From an uncultured Collinsella sp. (GTDB taxonomy: Bacteria > Actinomycetota > Coriobacteriia > Coriobacteriales > Coriobacteriaceae), in contig CABSAN010000013.1 in the NCBI GenBank assembly GCA_902475785.1, positions 1 through 43,697 on the forward strand: DNA of 43,697 nucleotides, in the 5' to 3' direction. Position 1 is the first letter of the stretch, and each line of letters starts with the position of its first letter. The translations under genes were made by a program, and so were the position numbers. Of this stretch, positions 31,771 to 40,876 are shown piece by piece. The notes beneath the pieces were generated by a model, which saw only the letters and a list, made by a program, of their open reading frames with translations, was not told the DNA's origin and searched no databases.

Positions 31771-32591
31771 AGCGGGCGATCCATCCCATAAAGGCGGATA
31801 TGATGCGTTTGCACAGGATATTTCCGGCGCAGTTTGGTCTTGCGCTTATGCTGACGTTCGGCCTTCTCTTCGGCATCTTTCTAAAAAACGGAACAACGTT
31901 GCTAGCCTTTGGCTATGGCGTTTGTGGGGAGGATATTGGTTTCCTCTGGAATGCAATCGATCCTTCTGCGCCTGATGAGTCCCTTGCGCGCAGCGCTTTT
32001 GCCGGTACATCCCTGTTCGTTCCACTCATCGTTTGTTTGGTGCTTTTACAGGAGCATGGCTATAAAGAGGGGCACCGAATTTCTTCGGCAAGAGGTCTCA
32101 ACCGCTTTTATGGGGCTCTAGCCCATGCATTTTCGTCTGCTTTAATAATTGGCGCAGCGTATAGCGCGCTTTGCCTTCTTCTTTTTGCAATAGCCATAAT
32201 ACGTGGAGGGCATAACTACTCGCACAACATACTAACTGTATTTTTGCCTGCAATGATAGTCAACGCCGTATTGGTGATATCGGTTGCGCTGGAGACGGTG
32301 ACTATCTATCGGATAACGGGCAGCGCTGTATTGAGCGGGGCCGTGGTGATAGTTGGATTTGTCATGAGCTTGACGCTCTACGGAGCCTTCCTTCAGGCAC
32401 CTATACCATCCTTGCGATGGATTTTCCTTCTTCCGGGGCCGTATCTTGGAGTCGGATGTGCCCTTGGGTATAGCGATATGGGCCAGCTGACGCTTCTGGG
32501 ATATGGCGTGGCAGCCAGCTGTCTATCGGTATTGATTTACGCTCTCGTGAGCTTTCGTGCCGGGGGTGTGTTCAATGGCTCGTCAGATTAA
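31767..32591 (+). CDS. ABC-2 type permease subunit
   Basis: The protein is 274 aa with about six hydrophobic segments (QFGLALMLTFGLLFGIFL at about 18-35, then 68-84, 108-131, 151-171, 178-200, 240-262). No strong subfamily motif was recognised. It sits between the ATPase (4-bp overlap) and a second permease (17-bp overlap), so the transporter would be an ATPase with two different membrane subunits. Confidence 0.75.
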   Translation: MKRAIHPIKADMMRLHRIFPAQFGLALMLTFGLLFGIFLKNGTTLLAFGYGVCGEDIGFLWNAIDPSAPDESLARSAFAGTSLFVPLIVCLVLLQEHGYKEGHRISSARGLNRFYGALAHAFSSALIIGAAYSALCLLLFAIAIIRGGHNYSHNILTVFLPAMIVNAVLVISVALETVTIYRITGSAVLSGAVVIVGFVMSLTLYGAFLQAPIPSLRWIFLLPGPYLGVGCALGYSDMGQLTLLGYGVAASCLSVLIYALVSFRAGGVFNGSSD

Positions 32592-33393
32592 AAGATTCCT
32601 CCATTCAGAATGGAAGCATGTGAGCAAATGGGCGTACGCCTTAATCCTGGTAATTTATGCGTGCATGGTGGTATTGCAGCTTAATTCTTTCCCGATGTGG
32701 CTCTGTGGCCTCCGTGAGAACAGTTTCTTGGGCTTTTTCCCAGACCCGACGCTTCGGCTATCGGCGGAGGATGCCCTTCTATTTGGTAATGCAGAGGTTT
32801 TTCGCGGTCTGCTGTTCAACGTAGCCCCGTTGGCTCATGCATTGTTCTTTCCGTTCATCGCTGCTTGTATTGTGCCGCGCTTTGTCAGTTCGGGCTTTGT
32901 CGAGGAGCCGTGGGGGCTGTCAGAGGCTCGGGGAGGGAAGCGGGCGTGCGTTACCGTTGCGCGAGCGGTGCTGTCTTCTTTCGCCCTATTGGGCGCGTTT
33001 ATCCTGTCAAGTGTCGTTTTGTACTGTCTTAACTGTGCAATCGTTTTGGATGCTCAACAGTATTTCAACCTGAATTTATTTTGCGATCGACTTCTTCTGG
33101 CGAGTGCCGTCTGCCTTGCATATGTGGTCTCTTGCGTGATCGCTGTTTCCTATTTTGGGGCCGGGTTCGGTCCGATTGGCATGCTGCTGCTTGTCAACGT
33201 CGTAGCGATCTACATACAGCTCGGGGCCAATTCCATGCTTCCGCTTCCGGCCTCGATGCTCATGTGGATTTGTGGCGTGACCCCGTTGGGGAATAGTCAA
33301 TGCATTTCAATTCTTATTGACTGCCTAATAAACGTAGCAAGCGTAATTGCCATTTGCTTTACCGTCGACCGATTGCGGTCGAGATTTCTTTGA
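32575..33393 (+). CDS. second ABC-2 type permease subunit
   Basis: The protein is 272 aa with hydrophobic segments near residues 20-36, 83-106, 131-154, 175-197, 204-222 and 245-262. Start ATG 32575 follows GGGGGTG and lies inside the end of the previous gene; a GTG six codons earlier is in frame but less well placed. Lantibiotic-immunity or bacteriocin-like export are possible roles by analogy with two-permease ABC-2 systems; nothing in the sequence identifies a substrate. Confidence 0.72.
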   Translation: MARQIKRFLHSEWKHVSKWAYALILVIYACMVVLQLNSFPMWLCGLRENSFLGFFPDPTLRLSAEDALLFGNAEVFRGLLFNVAPLAHALFFPFIAACIVPRFVSSGFVEEPWGLSEARGGKRACVTVARAVLSSFALLGAFILSSVVLYCLNCAIVLDAQQYFNLNLFCDRLLLASAVCLAYVVSCVIAVSYFGAGFGPIGMLLLVNVVAIYIQLGANSMLPLPASMLMWICGVTPLGNSQCISILIDCLINVASVIAICFTVDRLRSRFL

Positions 33394-33431
33394 TTGTTTG
33401 TGAGGGACGATCATACCGAGCATGCCAAATA

Positions 33432-33470
33432 CAGGGGGGCGGGCACCGTGGCTGGTGTCCGCCCCCCCTG
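33432..33470. terminator. bidirectional hairpin between convergent genes
   Basis: GGGGGGCGGGCACC and GGTGTCCGCCCCCC arms around GTGGCT. No long T-run, but its position between two converging gene ends supports terminator use. Confidence 0.55.
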
Positions 33471-33503
33471 GCTTAGGAGGCTTTAACTTGTGTGGCTTGC
33501 GAA

Positions 33504-34313
33504 CTAACGGGCCTGCTTAACCTTTGCCGCTGCCTCGACAAACGACTTCCACAGGTTAAAGTCGGTCTCGAGCGTCTGCCAGGTGTACTCGGGATGCCAT
33601 TGCACGCCCAGGCAGAACGGCTGGCCCTCGACCTCGATGCACTCGGGCACGCCATCGGTTGCCTTGGCGACCAGGCGCGTACTCTTTCCCAGACGGTCGA
33701 CGCAGCAGTGGTGCGCCGAGTTGGTCTGGATGAGCCTGCGTCCGCCAAGCGCGCGCTCAAGCAGCGAGCCCGGAACGACTTCGACAGGGTGCACGGGGTC
33801 GTTGAGCACGTGGGTATGGCGCCACTGCGTGCGGCCCTCGCGCGCACCCAAGCTCGGCACGTCCATGCATAGGGTGCCACCGGTGGCAACGTTGAGCAGT
33901 TGTGTGCCGCGGCAGGTGGTAAAGAGCGGCTTCTTGGCACGAAGCACCTCGTTGACGAGCTTGAACTCAAAACGGTCGCGGATCTCACAGCACAGCGTGG
34001 GGTCGTACGGACGTTCGTCGCCCCAGCGCTTGGGGTTGACGTCCGGGCCGCCGGGAATAGCGATACCGTCGGCGATTTCCACGTAATGACGGATGACCTC
34101 GATATCCTCGGTGATGGACATCTGCAGCGGCAGGCCGCCGGCGGCAAGGATGGCGTCGACAAAGACACTTGCGATTTCTTCGTTGGGGGAGAGCGTTTCG
34201 CTCAAAAACGGCTTCGCCTCTTCCCAGCGCGGTGCGACGAGGATGAGTGGGCGGTCGGCGGGGGCGACGTCGACATGCGGGGTGTAGGACGATGAAGTAC
34301 GAGTTCCGATCAT
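33504..34313 (-). CDS. class I glutamine amidotransferase-like hydrolase (peptidase C26 family)
   Basis: The protein is 269 aa. The nucleophile is in PLFTTCRGTQLLNVATGG (TCRG), and the catalytic His is in CLGVQWHPEYTWQ, as in PuuD-like gamma-glutamyl-gamma-aminobutyrate hydrolases. IPGGPDVNPKRWGDE matches the same family. It follows the amino acid importer ATPase gene by 87 bp on the same strand, so it probably acts on an imported gamma-glutamyl compound or glutamine derivative (inference). The ribosome site is weak. Confidence 0.85.
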   Translation of the reverse strand: MIGTRTSSSYTPHVDVAPADRPLILVAPRWEEAKPFLSETLSPNEEIASVFVDAILAAGGLPLQMSITEDIEVIRHYVEIADGIAIPGGPDVNPKRWGDERPYDPTLCCEIRDRFEFKLVNEVLRAKKPLFTTCRGTQLLNVATGGTLCMDVPSLGAREGRTQWRHTHVLNDPVHPVEVVPGSLLERALGGRRLIQTNSAHHCCVDRLGKSTRLVAKATDGVPECIEVEGQPFCLGVQWHPEYTWQTLETDFNLWKSFVEAAAKVKQAR

Positions 34314-34400
34314 AGGTGCTGCTTTCGAATCCGGGTGGACATGGCACAGGGGCGGCGCGGAATAAACGCTGGTGATGAATTTGCCCGCGTGGCAATTGGG

Positions 34401-35165
<765 letters not shown>

Positions 35166-35201
35166 AATGCTCGGCTCCTTATTCCTAGAAATCGTAAATC
35201 G

Positions 35202-36035
35202 TTAGCGGATGATGGTCGCGCCAGTGCGCTGCGAAACGTAGACAGCAGCCTTGTTGATCGCGACGTTGATGAGGATATAGATGACCGCGATAACCAGGTA
35301 GACCGACACGAGGGCGTCGTAGTTGGTAATGAGCACGCGGGCGTTTTGCATGAGGTCGGGGTAGCTCACCACGTAGGCGACGGTGGTGTCCTTGACCACG
35401 ACTACGAGCTGAGAAATCAACGACGGAATGATAAAGCGAATCGCCTGGGGCAGCACGATTTTAAAGGTGATTTTGGCCTTGGAGAGACCGAGCGCCTGGG
35501 CTGCCTCGACCTGGCCGCGCGGCACGGCGTTGACGCCGGCGCGGAAGATCTCCGCCAGCACGCCGGCGGCAGCGAGCGCGACGGGGAGCGTGAGCATCCA
35601 AAACGACGGCAGCGCGATCTTGTACTGAGGCAGCACCAAAAAGAAGAAGTAGATGAACAGAAGGCTCGGTACGCCGCGGAAGAAATCGGTGAGCACGCGG
35701 CAGGCCAGCTGCAGCGGCTTAATGTCGCTGGTGCGGCCGAGCATGAGGGCCAGGCCCAGCACCAGCGCGATGGCGCCGGCGGTGAGCGCGACCTTTACCG
35801 TGCCCTCAAAGCCGGCAAGTAAGAACTTCCAGGTAGTGAGGTGCGTAAAGAAGTACCAGTAGTGGACCGAAAGCTGGCCGGTCACATAAAAGCGCTGCAG
35901 CACGAGGACGACGAGCGCCGCCACGGCAATCAATGAGATAGCGGTGCCGATGCGGATCTTGACGCGCATCTTGGGGCCGGGAGCCTCGTAGAGCGCATCA
36001 CGCATGGTAAGCGCAGAAGAAGAGTGCTTGCTCAT
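35202..36035 (-). CDS. polar amino acid ABC importer, permease
   Basis: The protein is 277 aa with a long cytoplasmic N-terminus, then segments at about 27-47 and 70-100 and the EAA-loop AEIFRAGVNAVPRGQVEAAQ typical of HisM/GlnP-type permeases. It starts 4 bp inside the end of the other permease gene, so the two are translationally coupled and likely form a heterodimer. Confidence 0.9.
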   Translation of the reverse strand: MSKHSSSALTMRDALYEAPGPKMRVKIRIGTAISLIAVAALVVLVLQRFYVTGQLSVHYWYFFTHLTTWKFLLAGFEGTVKVALTAGAIALVLGLALMLGRTSDIKPLQLACRVLTDFFRGVPSLLFIYFFFLVLPQYKIALPSFWMLTLPVALAAAGVLAEIFRAGVNAVPRGQVEAAQALGLSKAKITFKIVLPQAIRFIIPSLISQLVVVVKDTTVAYVVSYPDLMQNARVLITNYDALVSVYLVIAVIYILINVAINKAAVYVSQRTGATIIR

Positions 36036-36691
36036 CGGAGGATCCTCACCTTCTTATCGATGTAGTTGCCAATGTGGCTCACCACAAAGGCCGTGCCCAG
36101 GTAGCCGAGCGCCGAGATAAAGAACGCGGCGACGCCTCCGAGCGAGCGCGTGTTGATGTAGCTCACCACGCCGGTGAGCTCCTGCGGTTTAAGCGGCACC
36201 TGGCTGCCGAGCGCGGTAGTGAGCATGACGGCGATAAAGAGGTTAGTCATGGGCAGCACGCTCGAGCGCAGTGCCTGCGGAATCACGATCTTGGCGAGGA
36301 TGCGGTTGAAGCTCATGCCCAGCGAGCGGGCGGCTTCCACCTGGCCGACGCCAACGGTGTTGATGCCGCTCATAAAGTTCTCGGAGCCAAAGGCCGAGCC
36401 CAGCAACACCGTGGCGACGATAACGCAGGTGCGGTAGGGCAGGACGACCTTGAGCGGCGGCAGCGCATAGACGACGATGATGAGCAGTGCGATGCCGGGA
36501 ATGTTACGGAAGACCTGGACATACAGGTCGCCAAAGACGCGCAGCGGCTTGAGCGGCGACACGCGCATCACGGTGACGGCGACGGCCAGTACCATGGCGA
36601 TGGCAAACGACTCAAGCGTCATGCCCCAGGTTGCGAGCAGCGCGTCGATATAGTTCTGGCCATAGAGCGACCAGAGCTCGGAGAGACTCAT
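36032..36691 (-). CDS. polar amino acid ABC importer, permease
   Basis: The protein is 219 aa, the standard length for this permease family. The EAA-loop is SGINTVGVGQVEAARSLGMS, and QVFRNIPGIALLIIVVYALP is the conserved N-terminal part. AGGAGG precedes the ATG. A hairpin in the 138-bp gap before it suggests that the binding protein gene upstream is expressed at a higher level. Confidence 0.9.
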   Translation of the reverse strand: MSLSELWSLYGQNYIDALLATWGMTLESFAIAMVLAVAVTVMRVSPLKPLRVFGDLYVQVFRNIPGIALLIIVVYALPPLKVVLPYRTCVIVATVLLGSAFGSENFMSGINTVGVGQVEAARSLGMSFNRILAKIVIPQALRSSVLPMTNLFIAVMLTTALGSQVPLKPQELTGVVSYINTRSLGGVAAFFISALGYLGTAFVVSHIGNYIDKKVRILR

Positions 36692-36715
36692 GCGGACCTC
36701 CTGCCGGTAAGGAAA

Positions 36716-36741
36716 GGGGCTCCCGCGTGTACGGAAGCCCC
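36716..36741 (-). terminator. intra-operon attenuator hairpin
   Basis: Minus strand: GGGGCT-t-CCG-tacacg-CGG-g-AGCCCC-type hairpin followed by TTTCC, between the binding protein gene and the permeases. It probably gives partial termination or protects the upstream mRNA. Confidence 0.5.
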
Positions 36742-36829
36742 GACAACTCAGTGAGGAAACAGTTTAGCGCAATAAAGCGCATCATGCGTTTCCATATGGT
36801 TTCGTTGCGGCCGTTACCAGGCTCGTTGC

Positions 36830-37822
36830 CTAGGCGCCGATCTCGGGCAGCTCGGGAACGTTGGTGTCGCCCGTACGGTCGCCGATGCAGATCTGCCACA
36901 GCTCGGTCCAGGTGCCGTCGTCCTCGATCTTCTTAAGGAAGTCGTTAACGAAGGCGACGCCGTCGGAATCGAGCGGCAGGCCGATGCCGTAGGGCTCCTT
37001 GTTGCCGAAGGGCTTGCCGGCGATCTTGTACTTGCCGGGCTCGCGGACCAGGGCGCTCTGCTGCATGTTGTTGTCGATGACGTAGGCGTCAACGCGACCC
37101 TGCTGGAGTGCCTGGCGGGCCTCCTCGTCGGTCTTGAACTCCTGCTGGCTGGCCTTGGGGGCGAACTCCTCCAGGATAGCGGGACCGTTGGAGCCGGACT
37201 GGACGGCGACGTTCTTGTCGGCCAGATCGTCGACGCTCTTGATGTCGTCGTTATCGGCGAGCACCAGGATGGCCTGCTGGGTGTAGTAGTAGGGGCCGGC
37301 AAAGGAGACGAGCTTCTTGCGCTCATCGGTGATGGTGTAGGTGGCAAAGACGGCGTCGACCTGGCCGTTCTGCAGGACGGACTCGCGCGTGTCCGAGGTC
37401 ACCTGGGTGATCTCGACCTTGTTCTCGCCCAGAATGTAGTTGGACAGGAGCTGTGCGATACCGGCGTCGAAGCCGCGGGTCTGACCGTCCTTCTCGTTGA
37501 GGAGGGAGAAGAGCGTGGAAGTCTGAACGCTACCGATCTTAAAGACGCCGGCGTCCTTAACGGCCGTGGCCCAGGTGCTGGCGGCGATGGCGTCGTCATC
37601 GGCCTTGGGGCCGTTGTCGACGAGCTTGTCGAATGCCTTGGCGTTGAGGGTGGTGGAGGCCTCGGTGTCATCGGAGCTCTTGGAAGAGGCGGCGGAACCC
37701 TTGTCGGCCTCGGCGCTGGTGTCGGAGCAGCCGGCAAGACCAAGGCCGGCGACGGTTGCGAAGGTGGCGGCAACGAAGCCGCGGCGGTCGAGAACGACCT
37801 GCTGGGAGAGGTTCTTGCTCAT
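36830..37822 (-). CDS. polar amino acid ABC importer, substrate-binding lipoprotein
   Basis: The protein is 330 aa, SBP_bac_3 family. The N-terminus has DRRGF at 12-16 (similar to a twin-arginine motif) and a hydrophobic stretch ending in the lipobox LAGC, with Cys32 as lipidation site, so it is anchored outside the membrane, perhaps by the Tat route. A Ser/Asp/Thr-rich linker follows. The binding domain shows RGFDAGIAQLL, VDAVFATYTITDERKKLVSFAGPYY and AYVIDN, features of glutamate/aspartate/glutamine binders. AAAGGTG precedes the ATG. It is the first gene of the importer operon. Confidence 0.9.
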   Translation of the reverse strand: MSKNLSQQVVLDRRGFVAATFATVAGLGLAGCSDTSAEADKGSAASSKSSDDTEASTTLNAKAFDKLVDNGPKADDDAIAASTWATAVKDAGVFKIGSVQTSTLFSLLNEKDGQTRGFDAGIAQLLSNYILGENKVEITQVTSDTRESVLQNGQVDAVFATYTITDERKKLVSFAGPYYYTQQAILVLADNDDIKSVDDLADKNVAVQSGSNGPAILEEFAPKASQQEFKTDEEARQALQQGRVDAYVIDNNMQQSALVREPGKYKIAGKPFGNKEPYGIGLPLDSDGVAFVNDFLKKIEDDGTWTELWQICIGDRTGDTNVPELPEIGA

Positions 37823-37865
37823 GGTAGAACACCTTTCTCAATAAAATCCCTAGCGGTTGAGTAGA

Positions 37866-37895
37866 GTTATACCCTATCGCGCTCAAATGGGTCAA
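37866..37895 (-). promoter_or_regulatory. promoter of the amino acid importer operon
   Basis: Minus strand: TTGACC (37890-37895) and TATAAC (37866-37871) are 18 bp apart, about 45 bp before the binding protein start. Confidence 0.65.
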
Positions 37896-37939
37896 CACGA
37901 AATAACTCAGAAACATACTTACCTTATGGGTTATTGTAT

Positions 37940-37971
37940 CTACCAAAAAGGGACAGGTTTATTTTGGCAGG
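37940..37971. repeat. GGGACAG-loop hairpin, copy 5
   Basis: CTACCAAAA, the 13-nt loop AGGGACAGGTTTA, then TTTTGGCAG; one stem mismatch against the copy at 24306, including the same downstream GTTTTAT. Confidence 0.75.
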
Positions 37972-38064
37972 TTTTATCTGGGAAAACGCCGAATATTGCA
38001 GCTGAGATAGCGCTTTGAAGACGGCATGATCGCTCACAGCGGTCGCTATAATGGCGGCAACGAA

Positions 38065-38102
38065 AACCACCACAAAGGGGACAGGCACCTTTGTGGTGGT
38101 TC
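38065..38102. repeat. GGGACAG-loop hairpin, copy 6
   Basis: AACCACCACAAA and TTTGTGGTGGTT, 12 bp perfect, around the 13-nt loop GGGGACAGGCACC. The stem is unrelated to that of the other copies, while the loop start is the same. Confidence 0.8.
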
Positions 38103-38134
38103 TGGCCGATGCGGCGGCATGCCTTACTGTTCTG

Positions 38135-38269
38135 TCTCAATCTGTAACATCTGCAGCCTTTTTTGCCGAGTACCTGTTACAGATTGAGATTTTCTCTTCA
38201 GGAGAATTCGAATGTCTCAATCTGTAACAGTTAGACGGGAATTCGGGTCCTAGATGTTACGGATCGAGA
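38135..38269. repeat. four 15-bp motifs, alternating orientation, 40-bp period
   Basis: TCTCAATCTGTAACA (38135), TGTTACAGATTGAGA (38175), TCTCAATCTGTAACA (38215) and TGTTACGGATCGAGA (38255). Starts are exactly 40 bp apart. Adjacent units can pair to form two hairpins, or the middle two can pair. Spacers are unrelated to each other. With copies 5 and 6 of the GGGACAG family this fills the 504-bp gap between the importer operon and dxs. Confidence 0.85.
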
Positions 38270-38288
38270 TAATCGCGTCGCGAAAATA

Positions 38289-38325
38289 AAAACCTCCGCA
38301 AGGGCGTTCCCCTTGCGGAGGTTTT
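38289..38325 (-). terminator. dxs terminator
   Basis: AAAACCTCCGCAAGG and CCTTGCGGAGGTTTT arms around seven bases; minus-strand continuation TTATTTTCG. It ends 1 bp from the dxs stop codon. Confidence 0.85.
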
Positions 38326-38326
38326 C

Positions 38327-40108
38327 TTACTCGTTGAGTAGCCTTACGGCTTCGGCGACCATGTTCTCGACCGTCATGCCGTTCTGGGCGAGCAGCTCGT
38401 TGGGGTCGTAGCGGTCGGGGAAGCCCTTGGCGATGCCGAAGGTGCGCGTGCGCAACGGCGTGCATGCCAGATAACATGCCACGCGCTCGCCCCAGCCGCC
38501 GTCCAAGATGCCGTCTTCGAGGGTGACGACAACGCGATGCTCGGCGGCAAGGCTATCGAGGAACTCGCGGTCAAGCTCGGTTGCAAAGCGAGGGTTGACG
38601 AGCGTGGCCTCGATACCGTACTCGGCGGCCAAGCGGTTTGCCACACGCTCGCCCAGCTCAAAGAAATCGCCGAGCGCGAGCACTACTACGTCGCGGCCCT
38701 GACGCACCACGTTGTAGCGAACGGCACTGTACTCGGTGTCTTCGGCGGGTGCCAGGTCGGGACGGCTCACCAGGCCAATACCAGGTACACGAATCGCCAC
38801 GGGATGCTCGCGGTGGTCGAGCGACCAGCTCAGCATGGACAGATATTCCTCCATGCAGGCCGGCGCTAGGTAGCGCATGTTGGGAAGAGCGCCCAGCATG
38901 GAAATATCAAAGAACGAAAGGTGCGTCTCGGATGTGGTGCCAAAGATCGACGCGCCAAACACCAAGATGGTTGCGGGGGCATCGTTGAGGCACAGGTCGT
39001 GCCACAGCTCGTCGTAGGCGCGCTGCAAAAACGTGCCGTACACACCAAAGACTGGCTTGGCGCCCGAGCGCGCAAGCGCGGTGGCAAAAGTTACGGCGTG
39101 CTCCTCGGCAATGCCCACGTCGACAAACTGCTTACCTGCCGCAGCGCGAAGCTCGGGTGTAAAGCCCATGATGTAGGGCGTGGCGGCCGTGATGCCCACG
39201 ACCTGCGGATCGCGCTCGATGGCGGCGCCGAGCGCCTCGCCCGTAATGTCGGCATAGGTGCGCGGCGCAGGCTCGCTCGGATGGCCCGGGCAGAGCTTGC
39301 GGCCGGTCGCCATGTCAAACGGACCCACGTGGTGCCAGCGCTCGGGGTCGTTTTGGGCTGGCTCAAAGCCCTTGCCCTTGGCGGTGGAGACGTGCAGCAC
39401 GATGGGATGATCGATATTGCGCAGTTCCTGCAACGCATCGACGAGGGCCAACACATCGTTACCGGCGTCCAAGTAGCGGTAGTCGAGCCCCATCGCGCGG
39501 AAAACGTTGCGCTCACAGGTGCCGTTGCTGGCGCGCAGCTCGGCCAGATTGCGATACAGGCCGCCATGGTTCTCGGCAATGGACTGGTCGTTATCGTTGA
39601 CGATGATGATCAGGTTGCTATCGAGTTCGACGGCATTGTTAAAGCCCTCAAACGCCAAGCCGCCCGAAAGCGAGCCGTCGCCAATGATGGCGATGACGTT
39701 GTATGCATCGCCCGCCAGGTCACGAGCGTGCGCCAGGCCGCAGCCCAGGCTCACCGAGGTCGAGGTGTGCCCCATGGCGAACAGGTCGTGCTCGGACTCG
39801 TCGGGATTGGCAAAGCCAGAAGCCTCACCATAACGCTCCGGATCGATATAAGTGTACGCGCGCCCGGTCAGCGCCTTGTGGGCGTAGGTCTGGTGCGAAA
39901 CGTCAAAGACAATTTTGTCGGTGGGGGAGTTAAACACGCGATGAAGCGCAACCGTAAGCTCAACGACGCCCAGGTTGGGGGCAACGTGCCCGCCGACGGC
40001 GGCGGAGCTTTCGAGGATTGCCTGGCGGATCTCGCCGCAGAGCAGCGGAAGCTCGGCGCGGTCGAGAGCCTTGACGTCCTCGGGCGTTGTCGTTTGCGTA
40101 AGCAGCAT
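38327..40108 (-). CDS. dxs: 1-deoxy-D-xylulose-5-phosphate synthase
   Basis: TPP-dependent condensation of pyruvate and glyceraldehyde 3-phosphate, the first step of the MEP isoprenoid pathway. The protein is 593 aa, slightly short of the usual 620. GGHVAPNLGVVELTVALHRVF and KIVFDVSHQTYAHK match the N-terminus, the TPP-binding motif is IGDGSLSGGLAFEGFNNA, and the transketolase pyrimidine domain shows DVGIAEEHAVTFATALA. The loop THLSFFDISMLGALPNMRYL replaces the commoner THHG form, so the enzyme is a divergent member. GGAG lies upstream of the ATG. It is divergent from the HD-domain gene. Confidence 0.92.
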   Translation of the reverse strand: MLLTQTTTPEDVKALDRAELPLLCGEIRQAILESSAAVGGHVAPNLGVVELTVALHRVFNSPTDKIVFDVSHQTYAHKALTGRAYTYIDPERYGEASGFANPDESEHDLFAMGHTSTSVSLGCGLAHARDLAGDAYNVIAIIGDGSLSGGLAFEGFNNAVELDSNLIIIVNDNDQSIAENHGGLYRNLAELRASNGTCERNVFRAMGLDYRYLDAGNDVLALVDALQELRNIDHPIVLHVSTAKGKGFEPAQNDPERWHHVGPFDMATGRKLCPGHPSEPAPRTYADITGEALGAAIERDPQVVGITAATPYIMGFTPELRAAAGKQFVDVGIAEEHAVTFATALARSGAKPVFGVYGTFLQRAYDELWHDLCLNDAPATILVFGASIFGTTSETHLSFFDISMLGALPNMRYLAPACMEEYLSMLSWSLDHREHPVAIRVPGIGLVSRPDLAPAEDTEYSAVRYNVVRQGRDVVVLALGDFFELGERVANRLAAEYGIEATLVNPRFATELDREFLDSLAAEHRVVVTLEDGILDGGWGERVACYLACTPLRTRTFGIAKGFPDRYDPNELLAQNGMTVENMVAEAVRLLNE

Positions 40109-40234
40109 CGTTGTGGGTTACTCCATGCGAATCGAGCACCGGCGCTCCCTCGGCCGGCACAATTGCACAAAACAGTCTCGCACATTTTGGCGTTTGATAT
40201 GTGACGGCGGCGCGGTAATTCGACAACTGGTGGG

Positions 40235-40246
40235 GCAAAACGTTTT
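40235..40246. promoter_or_regulatory. CAAAACGTTTTG palindrome
   Basis: A perfect 12-bp palindrome in the dxs/HD-gene divergent region, with flanking GG..CC. Possible operator; no regulator is adjacent. Confidence 0.35.
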
Positions 40247-40336
40247 GTCCGATGCCATACTGATAGGTTCCATGATGATTTTATTCAATGCGTGCAGGCC
40301 ATGGCTTGTCGCCGTGGGCCGCTGGAAGGAGGCAGC

Positions 40337-40873
40337 ATGTCCGATGTCGTTCGTGCCGAGAAAATCGCGTGCGAAGTGGACCATGCTGCCCGTCAACTGG
40401 CACAGGCGGGCCGTCTGGACCTGACGCGCGAGTTTATCCAGCATGGCGATGTGACGGTGTATGCGCATGTGACCTCGGTAGCGCAGGCGAGTCTGTCCTT
40501 TGCCGAGCGCCTGGGCCGCGTCGGTGTCTCGGTCGACCGCGCCTCGTTGCTGCGTGGAGCCTTGCTGCACGACTACTTTCTCTATGACTGGCACGATCCC
40601 GACCCAAGCCATCGGCTGCATGGCTTTCGCCACCCGTTTTTTGCCCTGGCACGTGCGGAGGAAGATTTTGAGCTGACGCCGCGCGAGCGGAATATTATCG
40701 TGCGGCATATGTTTCCGCTGGTGCCGGTGCCGCCGACGTGTCGTGAGGCTTGGATTGTATGCCTGGCAGACAAATGGTGCGCGCTGCGCGAGACGGTCGC
40801 CGGCCGCCTGCCGCGCAAGGACGAGGCGGACGATGGCGTGAGTAAAGCATCGAGCGAAAAGAGGAGAGGGTAG
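40337..40873 (+). CDS. HD-domain phosphohydrolase
   Basis: The protein is 178 aa. An HD fold is indicated by VYAHVTSVAQASLSFAERLG (His44), GALLHDYFLYDWH (His78-Asp79) and IVCLADKWCALRETV (Asp). Substrate unknown; small HD proteins of this kind cleave nucleotides or phosphorylated metabolites. AAGGAGG lies before ATG 40337. The next gene starts 3 bp past its stop, so the two are cotranscribed, an association with CmpB-type proteins that I recall from Gram-positive genomes. Confidence 0.8.
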   Translation: MSDVVRAEKIACEVDHAARQLAQAGRLDLTREFIQHGDVTVYAHVTSVAQASLSFAERLGRVGVSVDRASLLRGALLHDYFLYDWHDPDPSHRLHGFRHPFFALARAEEDFELTPRERNIIVRHMFPLVPVPPTCREAWIVCLADKWCALRETVAGRLPRKDEADDGVSKASSEKRRG

Positions 40874-40876
40874 ACG

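Noticed and set aside
38921..40204. Long plus-strand frame opposite dxs
   Set aside because: It lies opposite clear TPP-binding and transketolase motifs; no recognisable protein features.
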